64,000 nucleotides of DNA, taken from contig OZ022502.1 in the NCBI GenBank assembly GCA_963989385.1, forward strand, positions 13,131,001 to 13,195,000. The letters run 5' to 3'. Origin of the DNA: Ctena decussata (taxonomy: Eukaryota; Mollusca; Bivalvia; Lucinida; Lucinidae). This document shows positions 22,474-33,284 of the stretch, in pieces. The translations under genes were made by a program, and so were the position numbers. The notes under the pieces were generated by a model. That model saw nothing but the letters and a program-made list of their open reading frames with translations, did no database searches and was not told where the DNA came from. The stretch's first letter is position 1. Every line of letters starts with the position of its first letter.

Positions 22474-23076
22474 AAAGAACTAGGGTACACGAAAGGCGTA
22501 GTCTGCTTTAATAAAATATTATGTCTGACAGCTGGGGCTGAGATAAGCCACCAAATATAGTCAGGATCCATACACAGTGTTCTTTTCACTTTTTTGGGAA
22601 AGGGGTTGGGGGGAGGCTTAGCATTAGGAAAATTTACACGGGAAAAAACAAAAAACTGGGGAAAAATCATATCCAATAAATAAGTTTATCTATGTATACT
22701 ACAATATGTTACCAGTATTAATTGTTTTGCTGCTTTTCAAAAGTAAGTTCTTGTTACCCCCTGAACAAGTTTAAAATCGGTCGGAAATTTTGTGCAAAAG
22801 AGAGAAAACAGAACAAAATAATAAGTGCTTTATTGACTTGAAGTCTTTGAAATAGATATTTACACAAATCTAACATCATTTGGGCATACTTTTCACAGCA
22901 GGAATGGTGAAAATTGCAATGTCGTATATTTTCGTGGCTGTCATAAAAACGGACTTTTTTCTTCAGCTTCTAATTTGGATTTTTCCATCCAATTGAAAAA
23001 AGGAGGTGTTGTGATCTTGGGAATGGGGCCCGCATTTCGGCCCCAGAATGGCCTGGAAAGGAATACTAATACATAA
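22474..23076. other. unannotated intron stretch
   Basis: No element or exon was recognised here. Short A/T and G/C patches only. Confidence 0.35.
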
Positions 23077-24094
23077 GGTCTGACCAGACAAAACCAACAA
23101 AGGGGCATGTGCGCCAGTGATGACTCAAATCAGCCTCTGCATCCGTCCGACCTTAGTGTCCGCTAGGAGCTAGCTTATACCGTAAGCTATGAGGCACCGT
23201 TTTACTATTAAATCCGTATTTTGTGATATCACAAATTCTATTTTGTGATATCAAAAATATTTTGTGATATCACAAAATATTTTACGATATCACAAAATAG
23301 AATTTGTGATATCAAAAAATCATCAATATTTTTCGATATCACAATATAGATTTTAGGATATCTCATATTCGATTTTGTGATATCACAAATTCGATTTTGT
23401 GATATCACAAAATCAGAGGGATTTTATGATATCACAAAATCAATTTTATGATACCATTAAATCGATTTTGTGAAATCAAAAAATCGATTTTGTGATATCA
23501 CAAAATCAGATGTATTCATTGATATCACATATTCGATTTTGTGATATCAAATAATAGAATATGTGATATCACAAAATCGTAGTGATTTTGTGATACCATA
23601 AAATCTATATTGTGATATCATAAAATCGTTAAGGCATTTCTAAAATAGAAAATTTTACACATTTATTGATTTCACAAAATCTATTTTTTGATATCACAAA
23701 ATCGCCTTGATTTTGTGATATCACAAATTGTATTTTGTGATATCACAAAATACATTTATTAATATCATAAAATGAGCCTGATTTTGTGATATCACAAAAT
23801 GGATTTTGTGACATCACAAAATAGAATTTGTGATATCAAAAAAAATTTATTGATGTAAAAAATAAGCTTCTTTTTTGATATCACAAAATCTATTTTGTGA
23901 TATCACAAAATGAAGCTTATTTTGTGATATCAAGAAATCGAACTTGTGATATCAAATAATAAAATATATGATATCAGAAATGCTGATTTTATAGTAAAAC
24001 GGCGCCTCCTCGTAAGCTACCCTTTTAGCACACAACGTATACTCTGATCAGACTGGGTGGATGCAACATTTTGGGTGTATCATGAAGCAGCTCA
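23077..24094. mobile_element. CCGCGACACGA MITE split by a nested insertion
   Basis: The left half is 23077-23189 and the right half 24011-24094. The MITE core reads across the gap (GTAAGCTA then CCCTTTTAGC) once the 821-bp insertion and one 9-bp duplicate are removed. The ends are diverged (GGTCTGACCAGACAAAACC, GAAGCAGCTCA), so the MITE is old. Confidence 0.75.
23190..24010. mobile_element. 821-bp TIR element composed of GATATC palindromes
   Basis: The element is flanked by perfect 9-bp direct repeats CGTAAGCTA (23181-23189 and 24011-24019). Its ends are imperfect inverted repeats: GAGGCACCGTTTTACTAT on the left, and the complement of ATAGTAAAACGGCGCCTC on the right. Between them lie some 25-30 diverged copies of a palindrome centred on GATATC (TTTTGTGATATCACAAAA), spaced about 30 bp. 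There is no coding sequence. A 9-bp duplication suggests a Mutator-like or related superfamily (hAT would give 8), which is inference. Each GATATC centre is an EcoRV site, which would show up in digests. Confidence 0.85.
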
Positions 24095-24238
24095 TATATA
24101 ATATGTGTACACAATAAGGTGCCATTTGTGGTGACATGCATCACGTGTTTTACAGTCTACAGAAGAAAAAAAGCGGTAAAAATCTTAATATGGTGACGCC
24201 CAAACTAATTATCGCAACTGTCCTAAAAATTTAACAGT

Positions 24239-24476
24239 TGAGCCGCGACACGAGAAAACCAACAATGTGGTTGTTCGCCCAGCGCAGACTCAGATCAGCC
24301 TGGACATCTACCCAGCCTGATCAGACCCTTCGCTAAGCGCTTGAAGGATAGCTAAGGGTCTAAGTTACCTCCATGCGGACAGCGAAGACTCTGATCAGAC
24401 TGGGCGGACGCCCAGGCTGATCTGAGTCTGCGCTGGGCGCACAACCACATTGTTGGTTTTCTCACGTCGTGGCTCA
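24239..24476. mobile_element. CCGCGACACGA palindromic MITE
   Basis: A full copy with ends TGAGCCGCGACACGAGAAAA and TTTTCTCACGTCGTGGCTCA, 144 bp from the split copy. Confidence 0.85.
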
Positions 24477-25126
24477 GTTTGTTCTGCCAAACATAATGAT
24501 GCATCTATTGAATGGCAATCCTAAAAATCTAGATCCGTCTTCATTGACGGATCTAGTTATTTCTTGGATAATAAATTCTACCGCAGTGCGCCTATAGGAG
24601 CAATGGAAAGTTTCCATGTTTTATTCTGCAACAAATTTCTGTTTCAGAGCGCCTGAGTCTAATTGCTGACGTCACTGGAAAATGGCGTTTTTTTTTTTTT
24701 TTTTGAGACGTCAGACGGTGTAACGTCTCTTTCTCTTTCTAAAATCGCCATATTTACGTATGTACATCATTTAAAGTGGTCCTGCATCTAAACTGGTCCT
24801 GGCCTCTGTTTTGGTCCTAATCAGGCTATAAATTGGTCCCGGCTGGCATCTATTGTGGTGCCATGAGCAGCCTCTAAAATGATCCCGATAACTATGCGAA
24901 AGTAATGCCTTCTATGAATAATTTTGGATAATAATGGCATTCGATGATAAAATGGAACTCATCCTGCAATTTATCACATATTTTACATTTTCTATTTTCT
25001 CTTGGTATACCTTGAGGTTTGCCTTTCTACCTTCTTCTATTTCTAATCTATGAGAGGAAGTACTACTTTTGCTTAAAGTCATATTCTTTCGTTTCCGGCG
25101 GTCTGTTGTATGTGCCCTTGGTGGAG

Positions 25127-26010
25127 TTTTTAACTCACCTGACCCGAAGGCTCCAGGGAAGCTTAAATGATAGGCAAGCTCCGTCGTCCGTCGTCGTCCG
25201 TCCGTCATCTGTCGGTCGAAATTTTCAAACAACCTCTCCTCTGAAACCAATGTTGTTTTTTTCAACAACCCTTCCTCTGAAACCAATGGGCCGATTGTGA
25301 TCAAATCTCATATAGAGCCTTCAGGGCTCACGGGAACGAAATATTGTTCAAATGGTTTGGTTCAAATGACCAACTTGGCCGCCTAGCCTTTATAGGTTAA
25401 AAATCTTTCAAAGCTTCATCTCAAGAACCAATAGAGCGATGACCCTGAGACTTAAACGTAACATTCAGTACACAAGTACAAATATGCTATCAAGTTTGTT
25501 CAAATGATGACCTTGGGTTGATCCTTACCTTTTTACGGCAAGGTCAAATTTGCTTTCTGATGGGAGAATGCTAGAACTTAACATTTCGTGGATATTTTTG
25601 AAGATTTTGCCATTAACATTGGTATATACAGTGCAGTCATCTTAATAAGTACATAAAGGGCTTTGTGAGTACAGGAAGTCAAGGTCATTCTTTGACCTTT
25701 TGACCTTTGATCCAGGTCTCTTCTCTCATATTCCGACAATTTCTAGATCTCCTCAAAAACGCTGGGAACAATTTAATTAAATTTAATATAGAGTGTACAC
25801 GAAAATTTGTTCAAATGGTGTAGGTCACATGACCACAATGCTCATATACGGTAAAAAAAACTTTTAAAAATCTTCTTCTCCAGAACCGACTGAATGATGT
25901 CCTTGAAACTAGGTACGTTGCATTGAGTACGCAAGCATAAGAAAGATTGTTCAAATGATGACCTTGGGGTGAGCTTGACCTTTTCTACGGTAAGGTCGAC
26001 TTTGCATTCT
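25127..26010 (+). mobile_element. AGCTCACCTGAGC-family element, truncated
   Basis: It starts TTTTTAACTCACCTGACCCG, has the CGTCCGTCGTCGTCCGTCC simple repeat, then two diverged internal units (CATATAGAGCCTTCAGGG, CACATGACCA, TTGACCTTTTGACC). It fades out near 26010 without the terminal hairpin, so it is 3'-truncated. Confidence 0.65.
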
Positions 26011-26319
26011 GGTGCTTAAGCCGGTGTTAGGGAGCGTGGCAAGTATTGCATATTTCATTACTGGTCATGAACAGACAAAGCGAATCTGTTATTCTCATTC
26101 TTTTGGTGTATTACTTACTTTCAAAGGATCTCACTATACAGAACTTATTTATCCTCGTTGTGCCGTGTGGCGGCCGTAAAACATTTTCCCGTACATCATT
26201 ATAGTGCAGATTATATTTTCTGGTCCTTTGGGATCTTTGCGTTCATTTAGAACAAGTTCGTTCATTGCTGCATTTCCGGTTACTATAATAATTGTAGTTC
26301 TCATAATAATCAAAGGAGA

Positions 26320-26387
26320 CACTTTGTGTCGTAATGATATAGCATCGACGTCAATTTACGTCATTTTGACGTCATGTACCTGCTTGG
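26320..26387. mobile_element. CCCAGCGGGCACATGACGTC element, fragment
   Basis: GCATCGACGTCAATTTACGT and GACGTCATGTACCTGCTTGG match the right half of the family; the left end is decayed. Confidence 0.45.
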
Positions 26388-26564
26388 AAATTATAGTAAA
26401 CTGACCTGTGCCAAGTAAACACGTCAATTTTGACATCGCTCTTGAACAAAAGTAGAAGAAATATCAAATTATAAATATTAAGGAACGCCATGCATTCACA
26501 TAAGGGATCAACACAAACGGTTTAAAAGTTTGGCCCAGGTCAGCTGGCGCACAACGTTAAATCA

Positions 26565-26780
26565 GGGGCCGTATTCATGAAACGACTTAAGTGGTTGCTA
26601 TGCTGTTGCTAAGGCTAAATTTATTTGAAGGAGATTCCCTACAACTATAAAACTTTCCCTGGAGGAAACAAAGACTGTTCCTCCAGACCAAATTTCATAG
26701 TTGTAGGGAATCTTCTTTATAGATATTTAGCCTTAGCAACCGCATAGCAACGACTTAAGTGGTTTTATGAATACGACCCC
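26565..26780. mobile_element. GGGGCCGTATTCAT fold-back MITE, copy 2
   Basis: It is a full hairpin copy (GGGGCCGTATTCATGAAACG to ATGAATACGACCCC). It ends 26 bp upstream of the CUB-b exon, so it forms much of the intron sequence around the branch-point region. Confidence 0.85.
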
Positions 26781-26806
26781 AGATCCTACAACCTTCTGTT
26801 TTTTAG

Positions 26807-27000
26807 GCTCTGGACCACTTTGTTTGACTCTAGTTCGGGACACAATGGAGTTTATAAAGACATCTATACCCTGGAGGAATGGGTTCACGTCAAAAACAGA
26901 CTGTTTAGTGTCCATCCAAGTGGATGAAAATCACGTGATAAATTATGTGTTGTCTTTGGAGAAGCCGATGGATCAGGATCAGTGTGAGGCATATGCTCTG
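26807..27000 (+). CDS. CUB-b domain, first exon (divergent)
   Basis: This 194-bp exon has acceptor TTCTGTTTTTTAG and donor GCTCTG|GTAGGT. It enters in phase 1 (completing a Gly codon with the kringle exon's last base) and leaves in phase 0. It encodes PLCLTLV, SKTDCLVSIQ, HVINYVLSLEKP and DQCEAYAL: three cysteines and hydrophobic strands at CUB-like spacing, but without the SGxIxSP text. The fold assignment therefore rests on cysteine spacing, exon structure and position, not on strong sequence match. It could instead be an unrecognised four-cysteine extracellular module. Confidence 0.7.
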
Positions 27001-27035
27001 GTAGGTTATCATTACTTTGCTGCTGACTAATTATT

Positions 27036-27037
27036 TC

Positions 27038-27067
<30 letters not shown>
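27036..27067 (+). repeat. (ATT)n microsatellite
   Basis: About ten ATT triplets lie just inside the intron after the CUB-b first exon. Confidence 0.9.
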
Positions 27068-27068
<1 letters not shown>

Positions 27069-27095
27069 GCATGTAGACTTCATGATACAAAGATA

Positions 27096-27157
27096 CTCGC
27101 CGGACACACATTATTAACATCGATTCAATGGTGATTTACGTTGTGTGCCTGCTGGGT
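27096..27157. mobile_element. CCCAGCGGGCACATGACGTC element, decayed copy
   Basis: It begins CGCCGGACACACATTA and ends TACGTTGTGTGCCTGCTGGG. The internal TGACGTC units are largely mutated. Confidence 0.5.
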
Positions 27158-27267
27158 ACACAAATTTTACAATTATCAGTCATATAATTTCCAAGTTGTT
27201 CAATTAAATAAATACTTATTTATAAGAGATTGGATAACGTCAAATATTTGCGACAGTATATTCTGCG

Positions 27268-30200
27268 TTAGGTGGCACTACACTAAAAAAATCCCATAGC
27301 TCACAGTGCAAAATGGGTCAAAGTCAAAGCACTGCCAATTTTCTCCTGGTCTAAACTTTCCAAATTGAGGCATGGAATTGAATAGACAACACCTTTACCT
27401 ACCAGTAATAGCTAAAAAAGTTAGGGGTTGTGCGGCATCTTTTTGACCTATTCTATTTTTAGTGCTGACAGGGTGTAGTTCACAGAAATAAATCTCGAAA
27501 CTTTCACTGGCACCCCTGTGTATTTTCCAACCCCAACCAAAATGTAGCAAAACAGCTTTGTAAATAAGCTCCATTTTTTATAATAATAAATAAGCATAAC
27601 ATTCAGAAAAATATTCAACTTTCATAATAAAACCAATCAGGGGCCGGCAAATATTCATTATACTCCTGAAAGCTCTCCCCCAAAGAGGCGGGGCTTGCAT
27701 AATGAGCATTTTTTTACTGTAGTGCAACCTATAACTTCCACCAAATTAAGGCCTTTAGCCTTCTGGTGTTATATAATGTAAAGTAGGTTCACTGCCATCA
27801 TTTATTTATGCCAGGGATTACAGTTCTGCTAGTTGTGGAGAAAATATTTGCTATCAACTCTATGGCAGCACTTGGCGGCCAAAGCATAAAACATTTACAT
27901 TTTGAAATATCTTACTCATACTATTTGTCCTGTTACAAAAAGAAATATGCCTATGAACAATTAAGCCATCTGTGTTTTGTTTCTTTAATCTCTTATGTAA
28001 AAAGTACAGCATATCAGTCATACTTCAAGCAAAGTTCCATTGCTGTAATATCTATTGATAAGTGGGCACTGTTAAAATATGCAAAATTTCTGAAATTTCG
28101 CCTTTGAAAGAATACAGAGTTCCTGCCAGGCAATTAGCTGACAGACAGTTACTAATATATGATAAACTACTATTCCTAGTATATGTATCCTGCAAGTCTG
28201 ACTGCATATCACAAGTTGCACAGCAGAAAAACTAACTTTTGCAACCCACCCCCCTTCCTGCTCGGAGAAATTTCTGGGCGCCAACAATTTTACTGCTTTT
28301 GTTCTTCCTCAAATACAAGTCTATTGTCTTCAAACTACTACCAAGCTTATAGAAACAACTTTTTTATTTCTATTCTATTATTCTATACCCAACTAACTTC
28401 ACATCCAGTAAAAAGAGGCCTTACAGAACTGTCTAATTAAGGGTAGGTGAACAAAACAAGAATATAATCTGGTGCCGAGGGATACTGAGGTTCAAGAAAG
28501 GGAATATTCCACATAACAAAGGCTTTAAGTCAAATGAAAGCTACTCACCAGCCAACACTGATGCTGTCATATCCCAAAATGTAAGACTTCCAAGAGACGT
28601 CTTTATAGAATGCGACTCACAACAAACAGTCTTCACTTGAGCCGGGTCCAGGCCAGCATGTCTTTTGGGATCGACGAGCCCTGTCTGATCTGAAAGCAAA
28701 ATTGTACTTGCAAAGAAAAGCTCTTGCAATAACTTCTGTTATCCCTATGTTTGTTGAGAATAATAATACAAATGATAATAATAAATAATAATAATAGACT
28801 GAAAATTGAACTTTGTAATATTCTCAGCAGAACAGTCAAAGGGAGACAACTCCTCTTTCCATAGTACTGCATGCACAGTTTGATTTCTGAGTTGCAGATG
28901 CAAAGATAACTAAGATTAAAAGCATTTAAAGCATAAAACAAATTCATACAATCTGAAAGAAACAGGTAAAAGATTTATGTTTTCTGCTTGTGTGCATAAT
29001 AGGTTTGACCTGACCAGACTAGACTGCACACACAAAAGAGCTAATTTTGGTGCTTATACATGTATTGATGACAATATGGAAAACCTGTCTGAGTGAGAAA
29101 GCTCTAATGACAGGCCATAACATCATTAGAACTGCCTCTAAGAGGAGGTTCTAATGAGACGAAACATACATTTCAACGCAAACTGTGGCCTCAAATAGAA
29201 CCTCCTCATTGCGCGTTCAAATGAACATCCTCAGCAAGGCAGTTCTAATGAGGAGTCACAACGTATGTTTTTTGTCAGGGAAACATAGGAAAAAGAATGA
29301 AAATCCCAGATTAATTATCTATTTAGAGCTCTGGTTCTTTTATCAATGTTATGAAATCCTCAGTCAGTAGAAACTCATGCCGCCAGATCTAATAAAATGC
29401 CCATAAATTTTCTTCCGAGAGAATATACAGATCTTAAAATGAATGAAATTTTGCAGTGCTCAATGAAACAACAACTGATTTTAAGCTGAGAGTCTTCTCC
29501 AGCAATGTGTGCCGTACCATCTGATTCCCAGCGATGCTCAGTAAAACACGCAAGAATGCAAATAAGCAAAACGGAGTGCGACCAGGGCAGTTATTTGCAA
29601 CTGCGGCCAAAACTATAACTTAGCGCTGAAATTATGGGATTCGCATACTGCTATTTCCTGGCCCTGGTGAGTCTATTACTAAGTTCTACAAGGCCCTGGG
29701 TTGTCCAACTGTCCCTGGCACAAGAGTAGCAAGAGGTCTGAAAAACATCCAGAGCACAAAATGAATAGCGCAAAGCTCATATGTTCCATATTGACAGATG
29801 CGATTCTAAACTGTGTCGGCTTCAATGAAAGCCGGTGGCTACGACATAAGTGCGAGACATCTTACTGTTCTCCAGTAGCACTCCTCATGGGCAACTGGTC
29901 TCAAATAAGCTTTAAGGACAGCATATATATGACAGCCTATGACTTCTTTCCATTATTCAAGTCACATCTGGCCAAGAAACAGACCTTTCTGCAAAAGCAT
30001 GTTTTCATAACCCCACCCACTCAGTGCAATAATGGGTCCACAGTGAAAACTGGATTTTTTTTCTGCATATCAGCTGTAAGTTTGTGCCAAAAAGCTTCCT
30101 TGTTTGCTGTAAGTACATGCAAAACCAGAATATGGGGTTCCATTTTGGGAATCAGGGCTATCTCGAAGAAAACATACACAAGCAAATTCTGGGTTTAGGT

Positions 30201-30654
30201 GGCACTACACTAAAAAATCCCATAGCTCACAGTGCAAAATGGGTCAAAGTCAATGCACTGCCAATTTTCTCCTGGTCTAAACTTTCCAAATTGAGGCATG
30301 GAATTGAATAGACAACACCTTTACCTACCAGTAATAGCTAAAAAAGTTGGGGGTTGTGCGGCATTTTTTTGACCTATTCTATTTTTAGTGCTGACAGGGT
30401 GTAGTTCACAGAAATAAATCTCGAAACTTTCACTGGCACCCCCTGTGTATTTTTCAACCTCAACAAAAATGTAGCAAAAACAGCTTTGTAAATAAGCTCC
30501 ATTTTTATAATAATAAATAAGCATAACATTCAGAAACATATTCAGCTTTCATAATAAAACCAATCAGGGGCCGGCAAATATTCATTATACTCCTGAAAGC
30601 TCTCCCCCAAAGAGGCGGGGCTTGCATAATGAGCATTTTTTTACTGTAGTGCAA
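27268..30654 (+). mobile_element. 3.4-kb LTR-like unit with 460-bp direct repeats
   Basis: Two direct repeats, 27268-27727 and 30195-30654, are about 97% alike by eye. Both start TTAGGTGGCACTACAC and end ACTGTAGTGCAA. The whole is flanked by perfect 5-bp repeats CTGCG (27263-27267 and 30655-30659) and splits a double-hairpin element. A 5-bp duplication and long direct repeats are the hallmarks of an LTR retrotransposon, and AATAATAAATAAG inside each repeat could serve polyadenylation. No gag or pol frame is present in the 2.47-kb interior, so it would be non-autonomous. The ends do not show canonical TG...CA, and the repeats carry short inverted ends (GGTGGCACTACA, TGTAGTGCAAC), so two DNA elements flanking a segment is the alternative. 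Confidence 0.7.
28549..28689 (-). CDS. possible antisense exon inside the LTR-like unit
   Basis: On the minus strand a good acceptor (TTTGCTTTCAG|ATCAG) and donor (GGCTG|GTGAGTAG) bound 141 bp open throughout, phase 1 at both ends. The product contains KRHAGLDPAQVKTVCCE and TSLGSLTFWDMTASVLAG; I do not recognise the family. No partner exon was found. It could be a fragment of a host gene carried by the unit, an exon of an overlapping antisense gene, or chance. Confidence 0.3.
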
Positions 30655-31162
30655 CTGCGATTTACTTTCGCAAACCCGACGTCATTAAGTAACGTCGCTT
30701 CTTTTTTGCTGACGTTTGGTTTTACGTTGCTGACGGCGCTTTAAATGGGTGCCAAATAGTGAAAATGCGGAAAAGTGCATTAGAATGGGGATAACTGTAT
30801 TGAAAATTGTCATTTGGGGAGGTAAATCATCCGTTTTATGGTCGCAAATTGCTTTTTACGGCTCCGCTGGCGCGTCGCCGTAAAACGAAATTCGCGACCT
30901 TAAAACCGATGATTTACCTCCCCAAATTTCGATTTTCAAGACAGTTATCCCCTAAATGTTCTTATGTCGCCTGTGTTGTTCTTGCATCTGGTGAGGAAAA
31001 ACGTCTCCTATATGTTATCCATTGGCTGATGCTCTATATATACATAAGGACAAATGTTTGCGCGGATGTTCATTTAACATCCGTGCAGATCTTTTGTCCT
31101 TAAGTATATTATCGTCATGAAATAAAGAGTAATGACCAAACAGTTAATACTTCAATTATTAC

Positions 31163-31517
31163 TATTTATCATATGACGTCGCATCTGAGAGTGTAATAAA
31201 GCCATGCATTAAAAACGATAGTCCACCAGTGGATTAAATATGCAAATTACATCGTTACGTTATACGTTGACGTCCATAAAAACGTCGCGTTTTCTAATGG
31301 CGAAATCGTGACGTTTTAATGCAAAATTTGCTAATAAAATGCGATTTTAGTGTCATATGATAAATAGAATCTTGCATTCGTGCTCCTATATTATTGAATT
31401 TATTAAACTCGTTGGTGAAAACAAGAAGATGCTCGGCAGAGCCTCGCGTCTTATCTTTTTACCCAACTCGTTAAATAAATTCAATTACACATGAGCACTC
31501 ATGTAAGATCCTCTATT
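31163..31517 (+). mobile_element. TE family G, copy 2
   Basis: This is the inverse of 592-901 and more complete. It starts TATTTATCATATGACGTCGC and ends GAGCACTCATGTAAGATCCTCTATTA. It finishes four bases before the acceptor AG of the next exon, so the end of this element supplies the polypyrimidine region of that exon. Confidence 0.7.
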
Positions 31518-31521
31518 ACAG

Positions 31522-31684
31522 ATATTATTTGACAAAGGCAAGTCGTTACCAAAGTCAACATTCTGTGACACTAAAGATTTGTATTTCGAAGGGGAAACAC
31601 GAGCCAACATTCTGAATATCCAATATTACAAGGATAGTCGTCTATTTCCAATTGTATTCGGCCTTGCCTACATACAAGAAGAAG
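31522..31684 (+). CDS. CUB-b domain, second exon
   Basis: This 163-bp exon has acceptor CTCTATTACAG and donor GAAG|GTAACG, entering in phase 0 and leaving in phase 1, the same phases as the second exon of CUB-a. It encodes ILFDKGKSLPKSTFCDTKDL, with the fourth cysteine, a charged stretch, and the strand-like IVFGLAYIQEE in the place of the CUB GFxaxY end. It is intact, but hemmed in by transposons on both sides (31517 and 31692). Confidence in the exon is higher than in the CUB label. Confidence 0.65.
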
Positions 31685-31691
31685 GTAACGT

Positions 31692-31803
31692 ATCCCGAGC
31701 GGGAACACAACGCCTAACTGACGTCGTATTGACGTCGATGCGATGTCATCACGTCGCATCAACGTCAATATCACGTCATTACAACGTCATGGGCCTGCTG
31801 GGT
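31692..31803. mobile_element. CCCAGCGGGCACATGACGTC element, full copy
   Basis: It begins TCCCGAGCGGGAACACAACG and ends AACGTCATGGGCCTGCTGGGT, with several TGACGTC repeats. It starts seven bases after the last exon base, within the donor region. Confidence 0.75.
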
Positions 31804-32020
31804 TTGTTCGACAATTTCAAAAGTACCCAAAATATACTTACTATCATATTTATTTCTGAAATGTTGTTCTGTGCTGGAAATCAGCTGTGTTAATTCGGCA
31901 GGTTGTATGGTATCAACGCCAACACATGAATCTAGATCTTTGGGATTGTTTTGGAAGGATAAGACTCCGTCTTGAAATCGAATTTATACGAATTTATGCC
32001 ACAGTGTGTGCACACATCAT

Positions 32021-32238
32021 TGAGCCGTGAGACGACAAATCCAACAAAGTCGCATGTGCGCACAGCGAAGACTCAGTCCGCCCAGTTTGGTGAGAGTCTT
32101 CGCTGTGCGCTTAAAGGGTAGCGAATGGTCAAGCTGCCTCCAAGCTGACAGTGAAGACTCTGATCAGAATATGCGATTCCTGGGCTGATCGTAGCCTTCG
32201 CTTGGCGCCCACTTTGTTGTTTTGTCGTGTCGCGGCTA
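32021..32238. mobile_element. CCGCGACACGA MITE, diverged copy
   Basis: Ends TGAGCCGTGAGACGACAAAT and TTGTCGTGTCGCGGCTAA; the core has a short deletion. Confidence 0.75.
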
Positions 32239-32291
32239 AATTATCCTTGGGTTCATGCTCAGTCTGGTATCTGTAAAGACAAATAGAATCT

Positions 32292-32431
32292 ATCATTGGT
32301 CTCCGATGCGGACAGGGAAATCCCAACCCAAGGGCACACGGGTTGTGTCGGAAACGAGGCTTGCCGAGTTTCCGACACACCCCGTGTGCCCGAGGGTTGG
32401 GATTTCCCTGTCCGCATCGGAGACCAATGAT
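32292..32431. repeat. 140-bp hairpin with 64-bp arms
   Basis: Left arm ATCATTGGTCTCCGATGCGG... and right arm ...CCGCATCGGAGACCAATGAT pair over about 64 bp with very few mismatches, around a 12-base GAGGCTTGCCGA loop. It is GC-richer than its surroundings. No sister copy was seen in this window. Confidence 0.8.
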
Positions 32432-32901
32432 TGATTATTTTTCTTACCTACGATAATAGTTATTTCATAGTTATTTCAAACTGAACGAGGAACTATTAGG
32501 CCTATTTCATGCGAACGTGTACAAGTGTAAGTAGTACAACCGTGTCAGCCTCATGGCTTCTGTAGTGAACAGGTAAAAACTAGGTCCTTGACAAATCCGC
32601 ATTTTTTATTTTCTAAATGAAATTCGTATTAGAGAACAAAATTAGTATTGAAACGACTACAGCAAGCGCGTGTATGACGTTAATTGTGACGTAACGTGAA
32701 CATCATTTCAAACGTCAGTTGGTAACGTCTTCAAAATGGCGGCACCCTCGACAGTGTTTGTCACGTTGAAACATTGACTATTTCGGATGTTTTACCGACG
32801 TTAAGATATAGAAACAGATTATAATGGAAGTATAAGGAATGAATAACCTTTCCTGTGATTTTAATGATGTGGAAATTCATTCCTGTGAACAAATGATACA
32901 C

Positions 32902-33036
32902 TAAGGCCCGATTTCACGTCGCCTTAAAACATTGACTAACTTTTAGTTATCGAATAATTTACCTTTACCGTAATGCAACGCTAGTCATTGATTAGTGCTT
33001 AAAACATGTTTTAAGGCGACGTGAAATCGGGCCTAA
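32902..33036. mobile_element. 135-bp MITE with TTAGGCCCGATTTCACGTCG ends
   Basis: TAAGGCCCGATTTCACGTCG and CGACGTGAAATCGGGCCTAA form about 31-bp terminal inverted repeats around an AT-rich core. A 3-bp TTA/TAA flank is possible. Confidence 0.75.
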
Positions 33037-33284
33037 GTATAGAATAGCCAATCCGTGTGGACCGGATTTCAATAAGCGCGTAGCGATACACAGAATTCAA
33101 GCTCGTGTGAGCTGTCCCAGCCCATGGGCAAGACAGAATTTTCCAGCACCGCTAAAAATAGAACAAACTCTGTCTAGTAGGTAAGAAAATATTCTGCTAG
33201 CGGTTACACAAGCTGTTCCTAATGAATAATTAAGTGGAGGTAAAAGACTGCAAGCCTCCATTGATACACATGGTGAAACTGATA

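Larger units (their letters stand above)
27230..30952. mobile_element. double-hairpin element, copy 1, split by LTR-like unit
   Basis: The left part is 27230-27267 (TTGGATAACGTCAAATATTT, GCGACAGTATATTCTGCG) and the rest is 30655-30952. Removing the insertion restores the small hairpin GCGACAGTA...TACT-TCGC followed by CCCGACGTCATTA, as in the copies at 35060 and 43668. The second, long hairpin (GGGGATAACTGTATTGAAAA to its complement at 30952) is complete. Confidence 0.75.

Noticed and set aside
29701..30198. 165-residue plus-strand frame in the LTR-like unit
   Set aside because: No recognised domain, overlaps the start of the right direct repeat, and composition is not coding-like; may be chance.
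32129..32380. 83-residue minus-strand frame
   Set aside because: It covers a MITE and one arm of the 140-bp hairpin.
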